DNA of 64,000 nt, taken from positions 211,206,117 through 211,270,116 of the forward strand of contig NC_081553.1 of the NCBI RefSeq assembly GCF_963082655.1, in the 5' to 3' direction. Made by a program: the position numbers and the translations under genes. Within the stretch, counting starts at the first letter, position 1. Each line of letters opens with the position of its first letter. This DNA is from Stomoxys calcitrans. Taxonomy: Eukaryota > Arthropoda > Insecta > Diptera > Muscidae. Shown piece by piece: positions 8,155 through 19,904 of the stretch. The notes below the pieces were generated by a model. It saw nothing but the letters and a program-made list of their open reading frames with translations. It did no database searches and was not told the DNA's origin.

Positions 8155-11100
8155 AAAAGGGTACATAAATCACCAATTTCTATAAAAAGGGTACCTAAAC
8201 TACCCTTTTCCTTAAAAAAAAGGTACATAAACGAATCTTTTCTTTCAAACGGGTACATAAACTAACCTTTTTTTAAAAAAGGTTACAAAAAAGGGTACTT
8301 TTCTTTCAAAAAGTGCTTATAAACTATACTTTTCTTTGGAAAAGGGTACTAAAACAAAAATTTTCTTTAAAAAAGGTACTAAAACCACCATTTCCTTTGG
8401 AAAAGGGTATTAAAATTTCCCTTTCCTTAAAGAAAGGGTATTAAAACTACCGCTTCCTTAGGGGAAAATTTTCAAAACTACCCTTACCTTAGGAAAGGAT
8501 ACCTTTACTATAGGAAAGGGTACTAAAACTAAACTTTCCTTTGGGAAAGGGTACTAACACTGCGCTTTTTTGAGGGTAAGGGCACTAAAACTGCCCTATT
8601 TGAGGGAAAGGTTATTAAAACTGCCCTATTTTAAGAAAAGGGTATTAAAACTACCTTTTGCTTAGCCAAAAATTACTAAAACTACTCTTTCTTAAAAGAA
8701 ATGGTATTAAAACTATACTTTCCTCAAGGAAAGGGTTTTAAAATAACCCTTTCTTAAGAGAAAGGGAATAAAAAATACCCTTTCTTAAAAGAAAGGGTAT
8801 TAAAGCCAGCCGTTCTTCGGAGAAATGCTATTGAAACTACCCTATCCGTAGAAAAAAGGTAATCAAACTACCAATTCCTTCGGAAAGCGTATTTAAACTA
8901 CCCTTTGCTTAGGGAAAAGGTATCCAAATTACCCGATCCGCAGGGGAAGGGTATTAAAACTACCATCTCCGCAGGAGAAGAGTATTAAAACCACCCTTTC
9001 CTTAGGATAAGTGAAACCCTATTCTTTAGGGAAAGGGTATAAAAACTACCATTTCTTTTGGGAAAGGGAAATTCAAAAATTACCCTTTCCCTAAGGAAAT
9101 GTTATTAAAATTACCCTTTCCATAAAGAAAGTGTCAAAAAACTACCCTTCACACAAGGAAAGGGAAACCGTACTCAAACTACACTTTCCTTTGGGAAAGG
9201 GTGCAAAAACTATCCCTACTTTTGGGAAAGGGAAGTAAAACTACCCTTTCCTGTGTGAGAGGGTACTTAAACTACCCTTTTCTTTTGGAAAGGGTACTAA
9301 AACTAGCCTTTCCATAAGGATAGGGTACTAAAACTACCCTTTCCTTTGGGAAACAGTGTTAAAGCTTCCCTATCCTTTGGAAAAGGGTGCTAAAATTACC
9401 CTTTTCTTTGCGAACGGGTACAAAAACTACCCTTTTCTTTGGAAAATGGCACTAAAGCTACCCTTTCCTTTGGGAAAGAGTACTAAAACTACCCTTTCCT
9501 TTGAGAAAGAGTACTTAAACTACCAGTATCTTTGAGAAAGGGTACTAAAACTACCCCTTGCTTTGGGAAAAGGTACTAAAGCTACCCTTTCTTTGGGAAA
9601 GGGCACTTAAACTACCCATTTCTTTGGGAAAGTGTACCAAAACTACCTTTTCCTTTGGAAAATGTTCTCAAACTACCCTTTACTTTGGAATGGGAACTAA
9701 AAATACGATTTCTTTTTCGAAAGGGTACTAAAACTACGATTTTCTTTGGGAAAGAGTACTTAAACCACACCTTTCTTTGGAAAAGGGTACATTAACTACC
9801 CTTTTCATTGGGAAAGGGTATTAAAACTATCCCTTCATCTGGGAAGGGGTACTAAATCTACCCTTTCCACAAAGAAAGGGTACTAAAACTACCCTTTCGA
9901 TAAGGAAATGGTACTTAAACTAACCTTTCTGTTGGGAAAGGGTACTTAAACTACCCTTTCTTTGGGAGAGGGTACTTAAACTAACCTTTCTCTAGAGAAA
10001 GGCTAATAAAACCACCTTTCCCTTGGGGAAAGGTACTAAATCTATCCTTTGCTTTGGGAATTGGTACTAATACTACCCTTTTCTTCGAAAATCGTACTAG
10101 TACTACCCTTTCCTTTGGGAAAGGGTACTAAAACTTAGTTTTAGTACCCTTTCCACAAAGAAAGGGTACCAAGACTAACCTTTCTTTTGGGAAATGGTAC
10201 TTAAATTATCCTTCCATTGGGAGAGGGTACATTAACTACCCTTTGCTTTGGGAGAGGGTACATTAGCTACCCTTTGCTTTGGGAAAGGGTATTAAAACTA
10301 TCCTTTTCTTTGGGAAAGGGTACTAAAACTACCCCTTTCATAAGGAAAGGGTACTAAAACTAACCTTTCTTTTGGGAAAGGGTACTCAAACCACTCTTTC
10401 TTTGGGAGAGGGTACATTAACTACCTTTTGCTTTGGGAGAGGGTACATTAACTTCCCTTTACTTTGGGAAATGGTATTAAAATTATCCTTTCCTTTGGGA
10501 AAGGGTACTAAAACTACCTGCTCCGTTGAGAAAGGCTACTAAATCTACCCTTCCTATTCGGAAAGGGTACTAAATTTACCCTTTCCACAAAGAAAGGGTA
10601 CTAAAACTACCCCTTTCATAAGGAAAGGGTACTACAACTACCCCTTTCATAAGGAAAGGGTACTAAAACTAACCTTTCTTTTGGGAAAGGGTGTTCAAAC
10701 TACCCTTCTTTGGGAGAGGGTACATTAACTACCCTTTGCTTTGGGAGAGGGTACATTAACTTCCTTTGCTTTGGGAAAGGGTATTAAAACTACCCTTTTC
10801 TTTGGGAAAGGGTACTGAAACTACCCTTTCCACAAAGAAAGGGTACTAAAACTACCCTTTCCACAAGGAAAGGGTACTAAAACTACCCTTTTCATAAGGA
10901 AAGGGTACTCAAACTAACCTTTCCTTAGGGAAAGGGTAATAAAACTACCTTTTCCCTTGGAAAAGGGTACTAAATCTACCCTTTCCGCAAAGAAAAGGTA
11001 CTAAGACTCCCCTTTTCACATAGAAAGGGTACTAAAACTAACATTTCTTTTGGGAAAGGGTACTCAAACCACCCTTTCTTTGAGAGAGGGTACATTAACT

Positions 11101-12610
11101 ACCCTTTGCTTTAGGAGAGGGTACATAAACTTCCCTTTGCTTTGGGAAAGGGTATTAAAATTACCCTTTTCTTTGGGAAAGGGTACTAAAACTACCCTTT
11201 CCTTTGAGAAAGGGTACTAAAACTACCCATTTCATAAGGAAAGGGTGCTAAAACTAACCTTTCTTTTGGGAAAGGGTACTCAAACTACCCTTTCTTTGGG
11301 AGAGGGTACTTAAACTACCTTTCGTTAGGGTAAGGGTAATAAAACTACCTTTCCCTTGGGGAAAGGTACTACATATACCCTTTGCTTTGGGAATTGGTAC
11401 TAATACTACCCTTTTCTTCGGAAATCGTACTAGTACTACCCTTTTATTTGGGATAGGGTACTAAAACTACCCTTTCCACAAAGAAAGGGTACTAAAACTA
11501 ACCTTTCTTTTGGGAAAGGGTACTTAAACTACTCTTTCATTGGGAGAGGGTACTTAAACTATCATTTCCTTTGGGAAAGGGTACTAAAACTACCTGTTCC
11601 GTTGAGAAAGGCTACGAAATCTACCCTTCCTATTCTGAAAGGGTACTAAATTTACCCTTTCCACAAAGGAAGGGTACTAAAACTACCCCTATTATAAGGA
11701 AAGGGTACTAAAACTAACCTTTCTTTTGGAAAGGGGTACTCAAACTACCCTTTCTTTGGGAGAGGGTACATTAACTACCCTATGCTTTGGGAAAGGGGGC
11801 ATTGACTTTTCTTTGGAAAAGGGTACTAAAACTTCCCTTTCCACAAAGAAAGGGTACTAAAACTTCCCTTTTCATAAGAAATGGGTACTAAAACTAACCT
11901 TTCTTTTAGGAAAGGGTACTCAAACTACCCTTTCTTTGGGAGAAGGTACATTAACTACCCTATGCTTTGGGAAAGGGGAAATTGACTTCCCTTTGTTTTG
12001 GGAAAGGATAATAAAACTACCTTTTACCTTGGAAAAGGGTACTAAATCTACCCTTTCCACAAAGAAAGGGTACTAAAACTAACCCTTTCATATAGAAAGG
12101 GTACTAAAGCTAACATTTCTTTTAAGAAAAGGTACTCAAACTACCCTTTCTTTGGGAGAGGATACATTAACTACCCTTTGCTTTGGGAAAGGGTATTAAA
12201 ACTACCCTTTTCTTTGGGAAAGGGTACTAAAACTACCCTTTCCACAAAGAAAGGGTACTAAAACTACCCTTAAACTAACCTTTCCTTGGGGGAAGGGTAA
12301 TAAAACTACCTTTTCCCTTGGAAAAAGGTACCAAATCTACACTTTCCTGCGGGAATTGTAACTAATACTACCCTTTTCTTTGGAAATCGTACTAGTACTA
12401 CCCTTTCCTTTGAGAAAGGGTACTAGATCTAACTGTTTGTTTGAAAAAGTGTAGTAAAAGTACTTTTTTCTTTGGGAAAGGTTACTAAATCCAACCTTAC
12501 TAACACTAACCTTACTAAATTTACATTTTCATTAGGCAAAGGATACTAAACCTAGCCTTTCCTTTGGGAAAGAGTATTAAAACTGCCCTTTCCTTTGGGA
12601 GAGGGTAATA
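8155..12610. repeat. About 31-bp self-complementary minisatellite, array 1
   Basis: Roughly 140 head-to-tail units of about 31 bp: GGGTACTAAAACTACCC followed by TTTCCTTTGGGAAA. Inside each unit ACCCTTTCC pairs with the following GGGAAAGGGT, so every monomer can form a hairpin. The left part (to about 9.2 kb) is most divergent and the part from about 10.2 to 12.3 kb is most uniform. That uniform part shows longer blocks repeated as groups (units with CACAAAGAAAGG, CATAAGGAAAGG, TTGGGAGAGGGTACATTAAC), a higher-order pattern. A small local inversion lies near 10130-10165. Not coding: the unit is not a multiple of three and stops abound. Confidence 0.95.
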
Positions 12611-13255
12611 AATCGCTTTATATGGGAGCTATATCAGGTTATAGACCGATTCCGACTGTTCTTGCCTTAGTTTTTGGTTAGTTGTGGTTTCAGGGTCTCA
12701 AGAAGTCAAATCGGGAGATCGCTTTATATGGGAGCTATATAAGGTTATAGACCGATTCGGACCGCACTTGGCACATTTGTTAAAGTCATAACAGAATACT
12801 ATGTGCAAAATTTTAGACAAATCGGATGAAAATTGAGGCTTCCAGGGGCTCAAGAAGTCAAATCGGGAGATCGGTTTATATGGGAGCTATGTCAGGTTAA
12901 GACCGATTCGAACCGTACTTGACACAATTGTTAGGAGTGTGCAAGATGTCAGCCAAATCGGATAAAAACTGAGGCTTCCAATTGCTCAAGAAGTCAAATC
13001 GGGAGATTGGTTTATATGGGAAGTTATATCCAAATCTGAACCGATATGGCCCAATTGCAATCGCCAACGAGCTACATCTATATCTGTGCAAAATTTCAAG
13101 TGGCTAGCTTTACGCGTTCGACCGCTATCGTGATTTTGACAGACGGACGGATAGACGGACATGGCTAGTTCGACTCAGAATGTCGAGACGATCAAGAATA
13201 TATATACTTAGATCATATTAGTACACCCCCAACCTATGGTAGTGGGTATAAAAAT
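12605..13255 (+). mobile_element. GGCCGGGCCGAA-type dispersed element, 5' truncated
   Basis: Begins directly at the last minisatellite unit with TTTATATGGGAGCTATATCA units (near 12611, 12717, 12869, 13005; one interval 152 bp). It continues through AAAATTTCAAGTGGCTAGCT, a GACGGACGGATAGACGGACATGG tract and AGACGATCAAGAATATATAT, then ends at a CCTATGGTAGTGGGTATAAAA terminus. The family's 5' end is missing. No ORF; the element is non-autonomous. Confidence 0.8.
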
Positions 13256-14590
13256 TCATCCGAACTTAATATACCTCCCCATTACACAAACAATGCGAAT
13301 TTAACCCAATCCGATTGAAATCTCTTTGGGCCACAACATAAAACCAATGGTAAAAAAAGCACCAACGCCGAAATAAAAATATATTTACTTGACTATGACC
13401 ATTTTTGTCTTTTTTAGCACAAATCCATCAAACCAAGCTACGCTTTTTTTCAACTGCAAACTTTTGAGCGCCATCTGCAGAGAGCGACTGACTGTCTGTG
13501 CATCTTTCCATCCTGCGAACTATGCAACCAAACACTCTCACACCAATAATAGGCAAACATATGGCCTTAAGCTTTTCATTGCAATCTTTTTCTTTTTTTT
13601 CTAAGCGAAAATCAAACTCACACCAAAAATGAAGGAGGCCATAAACAATTTGCTAACCTTCTTTCAGAGTCTGTAGATTTTCTGTGCGAACATTTCGATG
13701 TGTTTTTTTTCTTGTTTTGGTTGTTTTAAGGTTTATGTTTAATAGCGGCGAATAAGTATTATGTAATACTTATTATTGGCTTTATTTACGTTTCCACCCA
13801 CCACCAAACTCGCAATAAAAACTTCAGTTAGCCAACCGAGCTGCCTTCTTAGACTTTGCAAAAAAAAGTATTACATGCCCATCATTGATCCCGGCAATTG
13901 TTTGAAAATCCCTCTCGTTTCGTCTTTGGGTCTTTAAAGAGCGCAGTTCATAAATCATCATGATAACAAATTATGAGCGCTTCCACAGTGTGTAAATATA
14001 TCACAGCTGAAGGATCTCATTTCGCAAACACAAGAAATACGACCAAGAAAGAGAAGAAAATCAAAGAAAACTCCATTAGGTGAAGGAAAGAAAACAAGGC
14101 TTTGGGGGCATAAAGTCAATCCCATTGTTAAGCGGCGTCAATGGTCCTTCTACAGAGGCCTCTTTCCATAATCAATCTACTTTGGTTCAAAAAGAAGTTA
14201 AGCCAAACTCCCTTTTCATAAAACTAAGGCTCACTCGGCTCATTGTGATGGAAGTGAGGGGGGATATATAAATCTTAACTGCAATCACTGCTAAGTTCAA
14301 TAGTGTAGAATGTAATGAAACAGCTCTAAGACTATGTTAGAAAACAAAGACTCACGCGTTAGATTAAAGCGCAGCCAGAGTGACGCATTTGTAAGATAAC
14401 CCAGCAAAACATGTGACTCGAAAGCAGCTTAACTATTACTATGTATACAATTGTGAACCATAACAACTTTAGACTTCCTTTAAAAAAATTGGATCTTTTC
14501 GATTATTTTTGCAAAAACAACAAACATAAATTTTAACAAAAAATCTTTAAAAAAGACAAACTGTTAATAAAAAAAATAGAAAAACGAAAA
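13256..14590. other. Low-copy DNA between the two minisatellite arrays
   Basis: Mostly non-repetitive A/T-rich sequence with T-runs and a poly-A-rich right end (14470-14595). The 71-residue open frame at 13389-13604 and the 63-residue one at 14080-14271 have no recognisable domain. A conserved non-coding block is possible but cannot be judged from one sequence. Confidence 0.5.
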
Positions 14591-14595
14591 ATGAA

Positions 14596-17500
14596 AAAAG
14601 GGAAAGGGTACTAAATCTACCCCTTTCTTCGGGAAGGGGTACTATATCTACCATTTCCTTTGGGCATGGGTTCTAAAACTACCCTTTTCTTTGGGAAAGG
14701 GTACTAAATCTACCTCTTCCTTCAGAAAAGGGTACTAAATCTACCCTTTCTTTTAGGAAAGGGTACTAAATCTACACTTTCCTTTGGGAAGTGGTATTGA
14801 ATCTGCCCTTTACTTTAGGATAGGGAACTACATTTACCATTTCCTTTAGGAAAGTGTACTAAATCTACCCTTTCCTTTGGGAAAGGCTACTAAATCTACC
14901 CCTTCTTTTGGGAAAGGCTACTATATCTACCACATCATTTGGGAAAGGATACTAAATCTACCATTCCTATTGGGAAAGGATACTAAATCTATCCCTTTCT
15001 TCGGGAAGGGGTACTAAATCTTCCCTTTTCTTTGAGAAAGGCTTCTAAATCTATCTTTTTCTTTGGGAAAGGCTACTAAATCTACCCTTACTATTGGGAG
15101 AGGGTACTAAATCTACCCTTCCTATTGGGAAAGGGTACTAAATTTACACTTTCCTTTGGGAAATGCAAATAAATCTACCCTTTCCTTTGGGAAAGGGTAC
15201 TAAATCTACCCTTTTCTTTGGAAAAGGGTACAAAATCTACCCTTTCTTTTGGGAAAGGGTACAAAATCTACCCCTCCTATTGGGAAACGCTACTAAATCT
15301 ACCCTTTCCTTTGGGAAAGTGTTCTAAATTTACACTTTTCTTTGGGAAAAGGCAATTTAATCTACACTTTTCTTTGAGAAAGGGTGCTAAAACTAACCTT
15401 TCCTTTAAAAAAGGATACTAAATTTACTCTTTCCTTTGAGAAAGCCTACAAAATCTATCCTTTCATTTGGGAAAGGGTTCTATATGTACCCTTTCCTTTG
15501 GGAAAGGGTTATATATGTACCCTTTTCTTTGGGAAAGGGTTCTATACGTACCGTTTCCTTGGAAAAGGTACTAAATCAACGCTCTACTTTGGGAAAGGGT
15601 TCTAAATCAACCCTTTCCTTTGGGAAGGCGTACTGTTAATCTGCCCTTCCCATTGGGAAAGGGTACTAAATCTAAGCTTTCCCTTGGGAAAGGGTACTAT
15701 AACTACCCTTTCCTCCGCAAAACTACCCTTTGCTTAGGGAAAGGGTTCTAAAACTACCCTTTCCTTAGAGAAAGGGTTCTAAAACTTCCCTTTCCATAGA
15801 GAAAGGGTACGAAAACTACCCTTTCCCTAGCAAAAGGGTACTTAAACTACCCTTTCCTTTGGCAAAGGGTACTAAAACTACCCTTTTCCTTGCGAATGGG
15901 TACTAAATCCACCCTTTTCTTTGGGAAAGGGTACTAAATCTACCCTTTCCTTTGGGAAAGGCTACTAAATCTACTCTTCCTTTTGGGAAAGGGTACAAAA
16001 TCTACCCTTTCAATCGGAAAAGGGTACCAAATCTAGCCTTTCTTTGAATACTAAATCTACCCTTTCCATTGGATACTAAATCTACCTATTCCATTAGGAC
16101 ACGTTTCTAAATCTACCCTTCCATTGGGAAAGGGTACTACATCTACCCTTTCCTTTGGGAAAGCATATTAAATCCGCACTTTCCTTTGGGAATGCGTACT
16201 AAATCTACCCTCCTATTGCGAAAGGGTACTAAATTTACCCTTTCCTTTGGGAAATGTTACTAAATCTACCCTTTTCCTTGCAAATGGGTACTAAATCTAC
16301 CCTTTCCTTCGGCAAATGGGTACTAAATCTACCCTTTCCTTCGGGAAAGGCTACTAAATCTACCCCTTCTTTTGGGAAGGGCTACTATATCTACCACATC
16401 ATTTGGGAAAGGGTACTAAATCTACCATTCCTATTGGTAAAGGGTACTAAAGTTACCCTATCCTTTCGGAAAGGCTACTATATCTACCTTTTCCTTTGGG
16501 AAAGGTTACTAAATCTATTCTTTTCCTTGCGAATGGGTACTAAATTTACCCTTTCCTTTGGGAAAGGCTACTAAATCTACCCTTCCTTTTGGGAAAGGGT
16601 ACTAAATCTACCCCTTCCTATTGTGAAAGGGTACTAAATCTACCCCTTTCTATTGTGAAAGGGTACTAAATTTACCATAGCCTTTGGGAAAGGCTACTAA
16701 ATCTATCCTTTCCTTTGGGAAAGGGTACTAAAAGGGTAGATTTAGTACCCTTTCCCAAAGGAAAGGATAGATTTAGTAGCCTTTCCCAAAGAAAGGAAAG
16801 GGAAGTTTTAGAACCCATTCTCTAAGGAAAGGGTAGTTTTAGAACCCTTTCCCTAAGCAAAGGGTAGTTTTGCGGAGGAAAGGGTAGTTATAGTACCCTT
16901 TCCCAAGGGAAAGGTTAGATTTAGTACCCTTTCCCAATGGGAAGGGCAGATTAACAGTACGCCTTCCAAAGTAAAGGGAAGATTTAGTACCCTTTCCTAA
17001 AGGAAAGGGTAGATTTATTACCCTTTCCCAATGGGAAGGGTACTATAACTACCCTTTCCTCCGCAAAACTACCCTTTGCTTAGGGAAAGGGTTCTAAAAC
17101 TACCCTTTCCTTAGAGAATGGGTTCTAAAACTTCCCTTTCCTTTCTTTGGGAAAGGCTACTAAATCTATCCTTTCCTTTGGGAAAGGGTACTAAATCTAC
17201 CCTTTTCTTTGGGAGAGGGTACTAAACCTATCCTTTCCTTTGGGAAAGGCTACTGCATCTACCATATACTTTGGGAAAGGGTACTAAATCTACACTTTCC
17301 TTTGGGAAAGGCTACTAAATCTATCCTTTCCTTTGGGAAAGGGTACTTAAACTACCCTTTCCTTTGGCAAAGGGTACTAAAACTACCCTTTTTCTTGCGA
17401 ATGGGTTCTAAATCTACCCTTTTCTTTGGAAAAAGCTACTAAATATACCCTTTCCTCTGCAAAAACTTCCCTTTGCTTAGGGAAAGAGTTCTAAAACTAC

Positions 17501-17690
17501 CCTTTCCCTAGCAAAAGGGTACTTAAACTACCCTTTCCTTTGGCAAAGGGTACTGAAACTACCCTTTCCTTGGGCAAAGGGTACTTAAATTACCCTTTTC
17601 TTTGGGAAAGAGTACTTAAATTTCCCCGTTCTTTGAAAAGGGGTACTGAAATTAGCCTTTACTTTGGAAAAGGCAACTTGAACCTCTTAA
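14596..17690. repeat. About 31-bp self-complementary minisatellite, array 2
   Basis: About 100 units of the same 31-bp repeat as at 8155-12610. Most units here have AAATCTACCC where array 1 has AAAACTACCC, so the two arrays have homogenised separately. Units with AAAACTACCC reappear in the right third. The open frames with a FGKGTKSTLSFGKGY pattern are by-products of 93-bp (three-unit) periodicity. A segment is inverted at about 16732-17035. Confidence 0.95.
16732..17205. repeat. Large palindrome inside minisatellite array 2
   Basis: The left arm from 16732 to about 16900 is the reverse complement of about 17040-17205, including rare variants such as GGAAGTTTTAGAACCCATTC on the left and GAATGGGTTCTAAAACTTCC on the right. 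The same block, in direct orientation and slightly diverged, also stands at about 15621-15800. It was apparently copied once inverted and once direct. The spacer is about 140 bp. Confidence 0.9.
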
Positions 17691-17694
17691 CCCT

Positions 17695-18390
17695 CTTAAG
17701 TATGCAATAACAATAAAAATATAGCCCTCAGACAAAAAACAGAATCATTAAATTCCGAATTGTTCACTGGGTTCGACCCCTTTTACAGTACTACACATAA
17801 CTGCACAAAATAGTTTAACGCAGATCAATCTCAATCCAGGCCACAACGTAAATAAATAAACTCCAGAAAGCAAAACAAATGCCTACAAAAAATATGTTTT
17901 AGAGGAAAAAAAAAGAAACACCAGCACGTTCTGTAACGCTTCAAAGCTACAAAACGTTTCGCCAGGTAACAATAACCAAGAATGCGTACCTCTTCTGTGC
18001 TGCTGCCTGAACATACAGCCAGTGTGAATGGTGGCAAGCAGAATGAGTTCAAGCGTTGCTTTTGCGTCTGAGGGAAACCAGAAATGAACCAAACAAAAGC
18101 ACAACAACGACCAATGTGAAGTACGAGTAAAATGCTGTAAAGTGAAGTGATATCAATAAAAAGGCGGCTATTTTATCTTAAATATACTTATAATTTCTTT
18201 TTTTGTTGTTTTATTTTTGTTGTGCGAAAGATATTTTGTTGTTGTTTTTGTTGTATGGAGCAAAGATTAATATGCAGCGATAGACTTGCAGGAGACTATG
18301 TGGATAGTAATTCTAAAAAATAAGACTAAGGCACTGTGGTAAGATATGGACGGAGATATATGGGAAAAATAAAATAAAATAAAATTTGTA
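17695..18390. other. Low-copy DNA, no gene seen
   Basis: Non-repetitive stretch between the minisatellite and a SINE. Open frames of about 73 residues on the minus strand (17831-18107) overlap in different frames and show no domain. Contains a TTGTTGTTTTTGTTG run near 18240 and ends in a short AAAAT run before the SINE. Confidence 0.45.
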
Positions 18391-18690
18391 GGCCACCGCA
18401 GCGCAGAGATTAGTGTGTCCGCCTATCACGCTAGGCGCCTGGGTTCTAATCCTGGCGAGAAGATCAGAAAAAAATGTCAGCAGTGGTTATCTCCTCCTAA
18501 TGCTGGCGACATTTGTGAGGTACTATACCATGTTAAACTTCTCCCCAAAGAAGTGTCGACTGCGGCATGTCGTTCGGACTAAAAAAAATAAGTCCCTTAT
18601 CATAAAGCATAAAATTTGACAGCACTCATTGTTACCTATGTGAAAAGTTCGCTCCTGTTCCTGGATGGAATGTTCATGGACAAATTTGCA
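18391..18690 (+). mobile_element. tRNA-derived SINE (longer family)
   Basis: Head GGCCACCGCAGCGCAGAGAT carries an A-box-like region, and CTGGGTTCTAATCCTGGCGA is the (mutated) B box. The body blocks CTCCTCCTAATGCTGGCGAC, ATTTGTGAGGTACTA, ACTTCTCCCCAAAGAAGTGT and GGAATGTTCATGG follow. The element runs straight into an (AAAAT)n array at its 3' end, as though the array expanded from its tail. AAAAT units also precede it (18366-18385). Confidence 0.9.
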
Positions 18691-19120
18691 AAATAAATTA
18701 AAATAAATTAAAATAAAATAAAATAAAATAAAATAAAATAAAATAAAATAAAATAAAATAAAATAAAATAAAATAAAATAAAATAAAATAAAATAAAATA
18801 AAATAAAATAAAATAAAATAAAATAAAATAAAATAAATAAAAATAAAATAAAATAAAATAAAATAAAATAAAATAAAATAAAATAAAATAAAATAAAATA
18901 AAATAAAATAAAATAAAATAAAATAAAATAAAATAAAATAAAATAAAACAAAATCAAATAAGATAAAATGAAATAAAAATAAAAATAAAATTAGATAAAA
19001 ATGAATAAAATAAAAAAATAAAACAAAAAAAAATAAAATAAATTAAAATTAAATTTAAATAAATAAATAAAAAAATAAATAAATTAAATAAAAAAAAAAA
19101 TAAATAAAAATTAATTACAA
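18690..19120. repeat. (AAAAT)n microsatellite
   Basis: About 430 bp of AAAAT pentamers, nearly perfect from 18710 to 18950 and decaying into mixed A/T after that. The long minus-strand open frame (FILFYFILFY pattern) is a translation artefact. Confidence 0.95.
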
Positions 19121-19194
19121 TAAAGAATTGAATAAAATAAAATTAAATAAAATTAATATTAGCTCAAAAGGCAAAAAAATTGAGAACGAAGAAA

Positions 19195-19275
19195 ATCGTC
19201 AGAGCCCGGCCGGGATTCGAACCCGGGCACACGGAGCAATAGCGAGAACAGTTGTCGTGCGTTCGAAGCCGTCAA
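19195..19275 (-). other. tRNA-like B-box segment, probable SINE head
   Basis: The minus strand reads GTGCCCGGGTTCGAATCCCG followed by GCCGGGCTCTG. This is a perfect B box within a strong stem, as in tRNA genes or tRNA-derived SINEs. A matching D-arm A box is not convincing, and the 5' half does not fold as a cloverleaf. It is better read as a SINE fragment of another family than as a functional tRNA gene. Confidence 0.4.
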
Positions 19276-19279
19276 TACA

Positions 19280-19904
19280 ACTTCCAACAGATGCACATAA
19301 TCATGTGTTTATCATGGAAGTAGTGTAATTTGTGTAGACAAAAAATATGCCACTACAAAAAAACACATTCGTTTGGAAAAGAAGTAACGTGACAAATTTC
19401 ATTTGGCCAAACATAGATACTCTTCATAGCAGGCTACTTACATTTACCCGCTATTTCCGACTTGTTTTACCAATCTCACATGCCTCGTGAATACTCGTTC
19501 GCCTCCTACTTATTGGGTCGGCGATACGTACCATTTGTTTATTCTTCGGCTACTTCATTCCGTCAAACGAACCGTATTTGGTTATGACTACGCCCCGGCT
19601 GCCTATTACTGATACTATCAGACAAAAACACACATGGCTTGTCTTTACTACTATACCATATCCATGACAACTCCCCCAAGACCATTGAGTGTTGGCATTG
19701 ACATTGGGTGTTTATCTTATTCTTTGCACTTTTTCCAATGCTGGTGACAATTCTCAATCAGTCTGTTTTCGTCAGTGCTCTTAAAGTTGGGTCTTTGTTG
19801 CCATAATCGTGTACTCTCTGGTTCTAGAGAAAGACGGGCTTAAATAGATAAGTGACAGTGTCCGCAATCGAAACAACTTGTCCCGACATAGCTCCAGGTG
19901 TTTG
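19280..19904. other. Low-copy DNA, no gene seen
   Basis: No repeat and no convincing ORF. A 64-residue minus-strand frame (19563-19757) has no recognisable domain. Confidence 0.45.

Noticed and set aside
8155..12610. CRISPR-like array
   Set aside because: Repeats are contiguous with no unique spacers, units are degenerate and the context is eukaryotic.
15218..17442. Frames with FGKGTKSTLSFGKGY repeats
   Set aside because: Three 31-bp units make 93 bp, so the minisatellite reads through; no start context, frames change with every indel.
18523..18957. Long minus-strand frame with FILFYFILFY repeat (also 25644-26545 and 46631-47451)
   Set aside because: Pure translation of AAAAT/TTTTA microsatellite; the pattern follows the pentamer and has no independent protein character.
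19195..19275. tRNA gene on the minus strand
   Set aside because: Good B box and T-arm but no convincing A box or D-arm, no cloverleaf.
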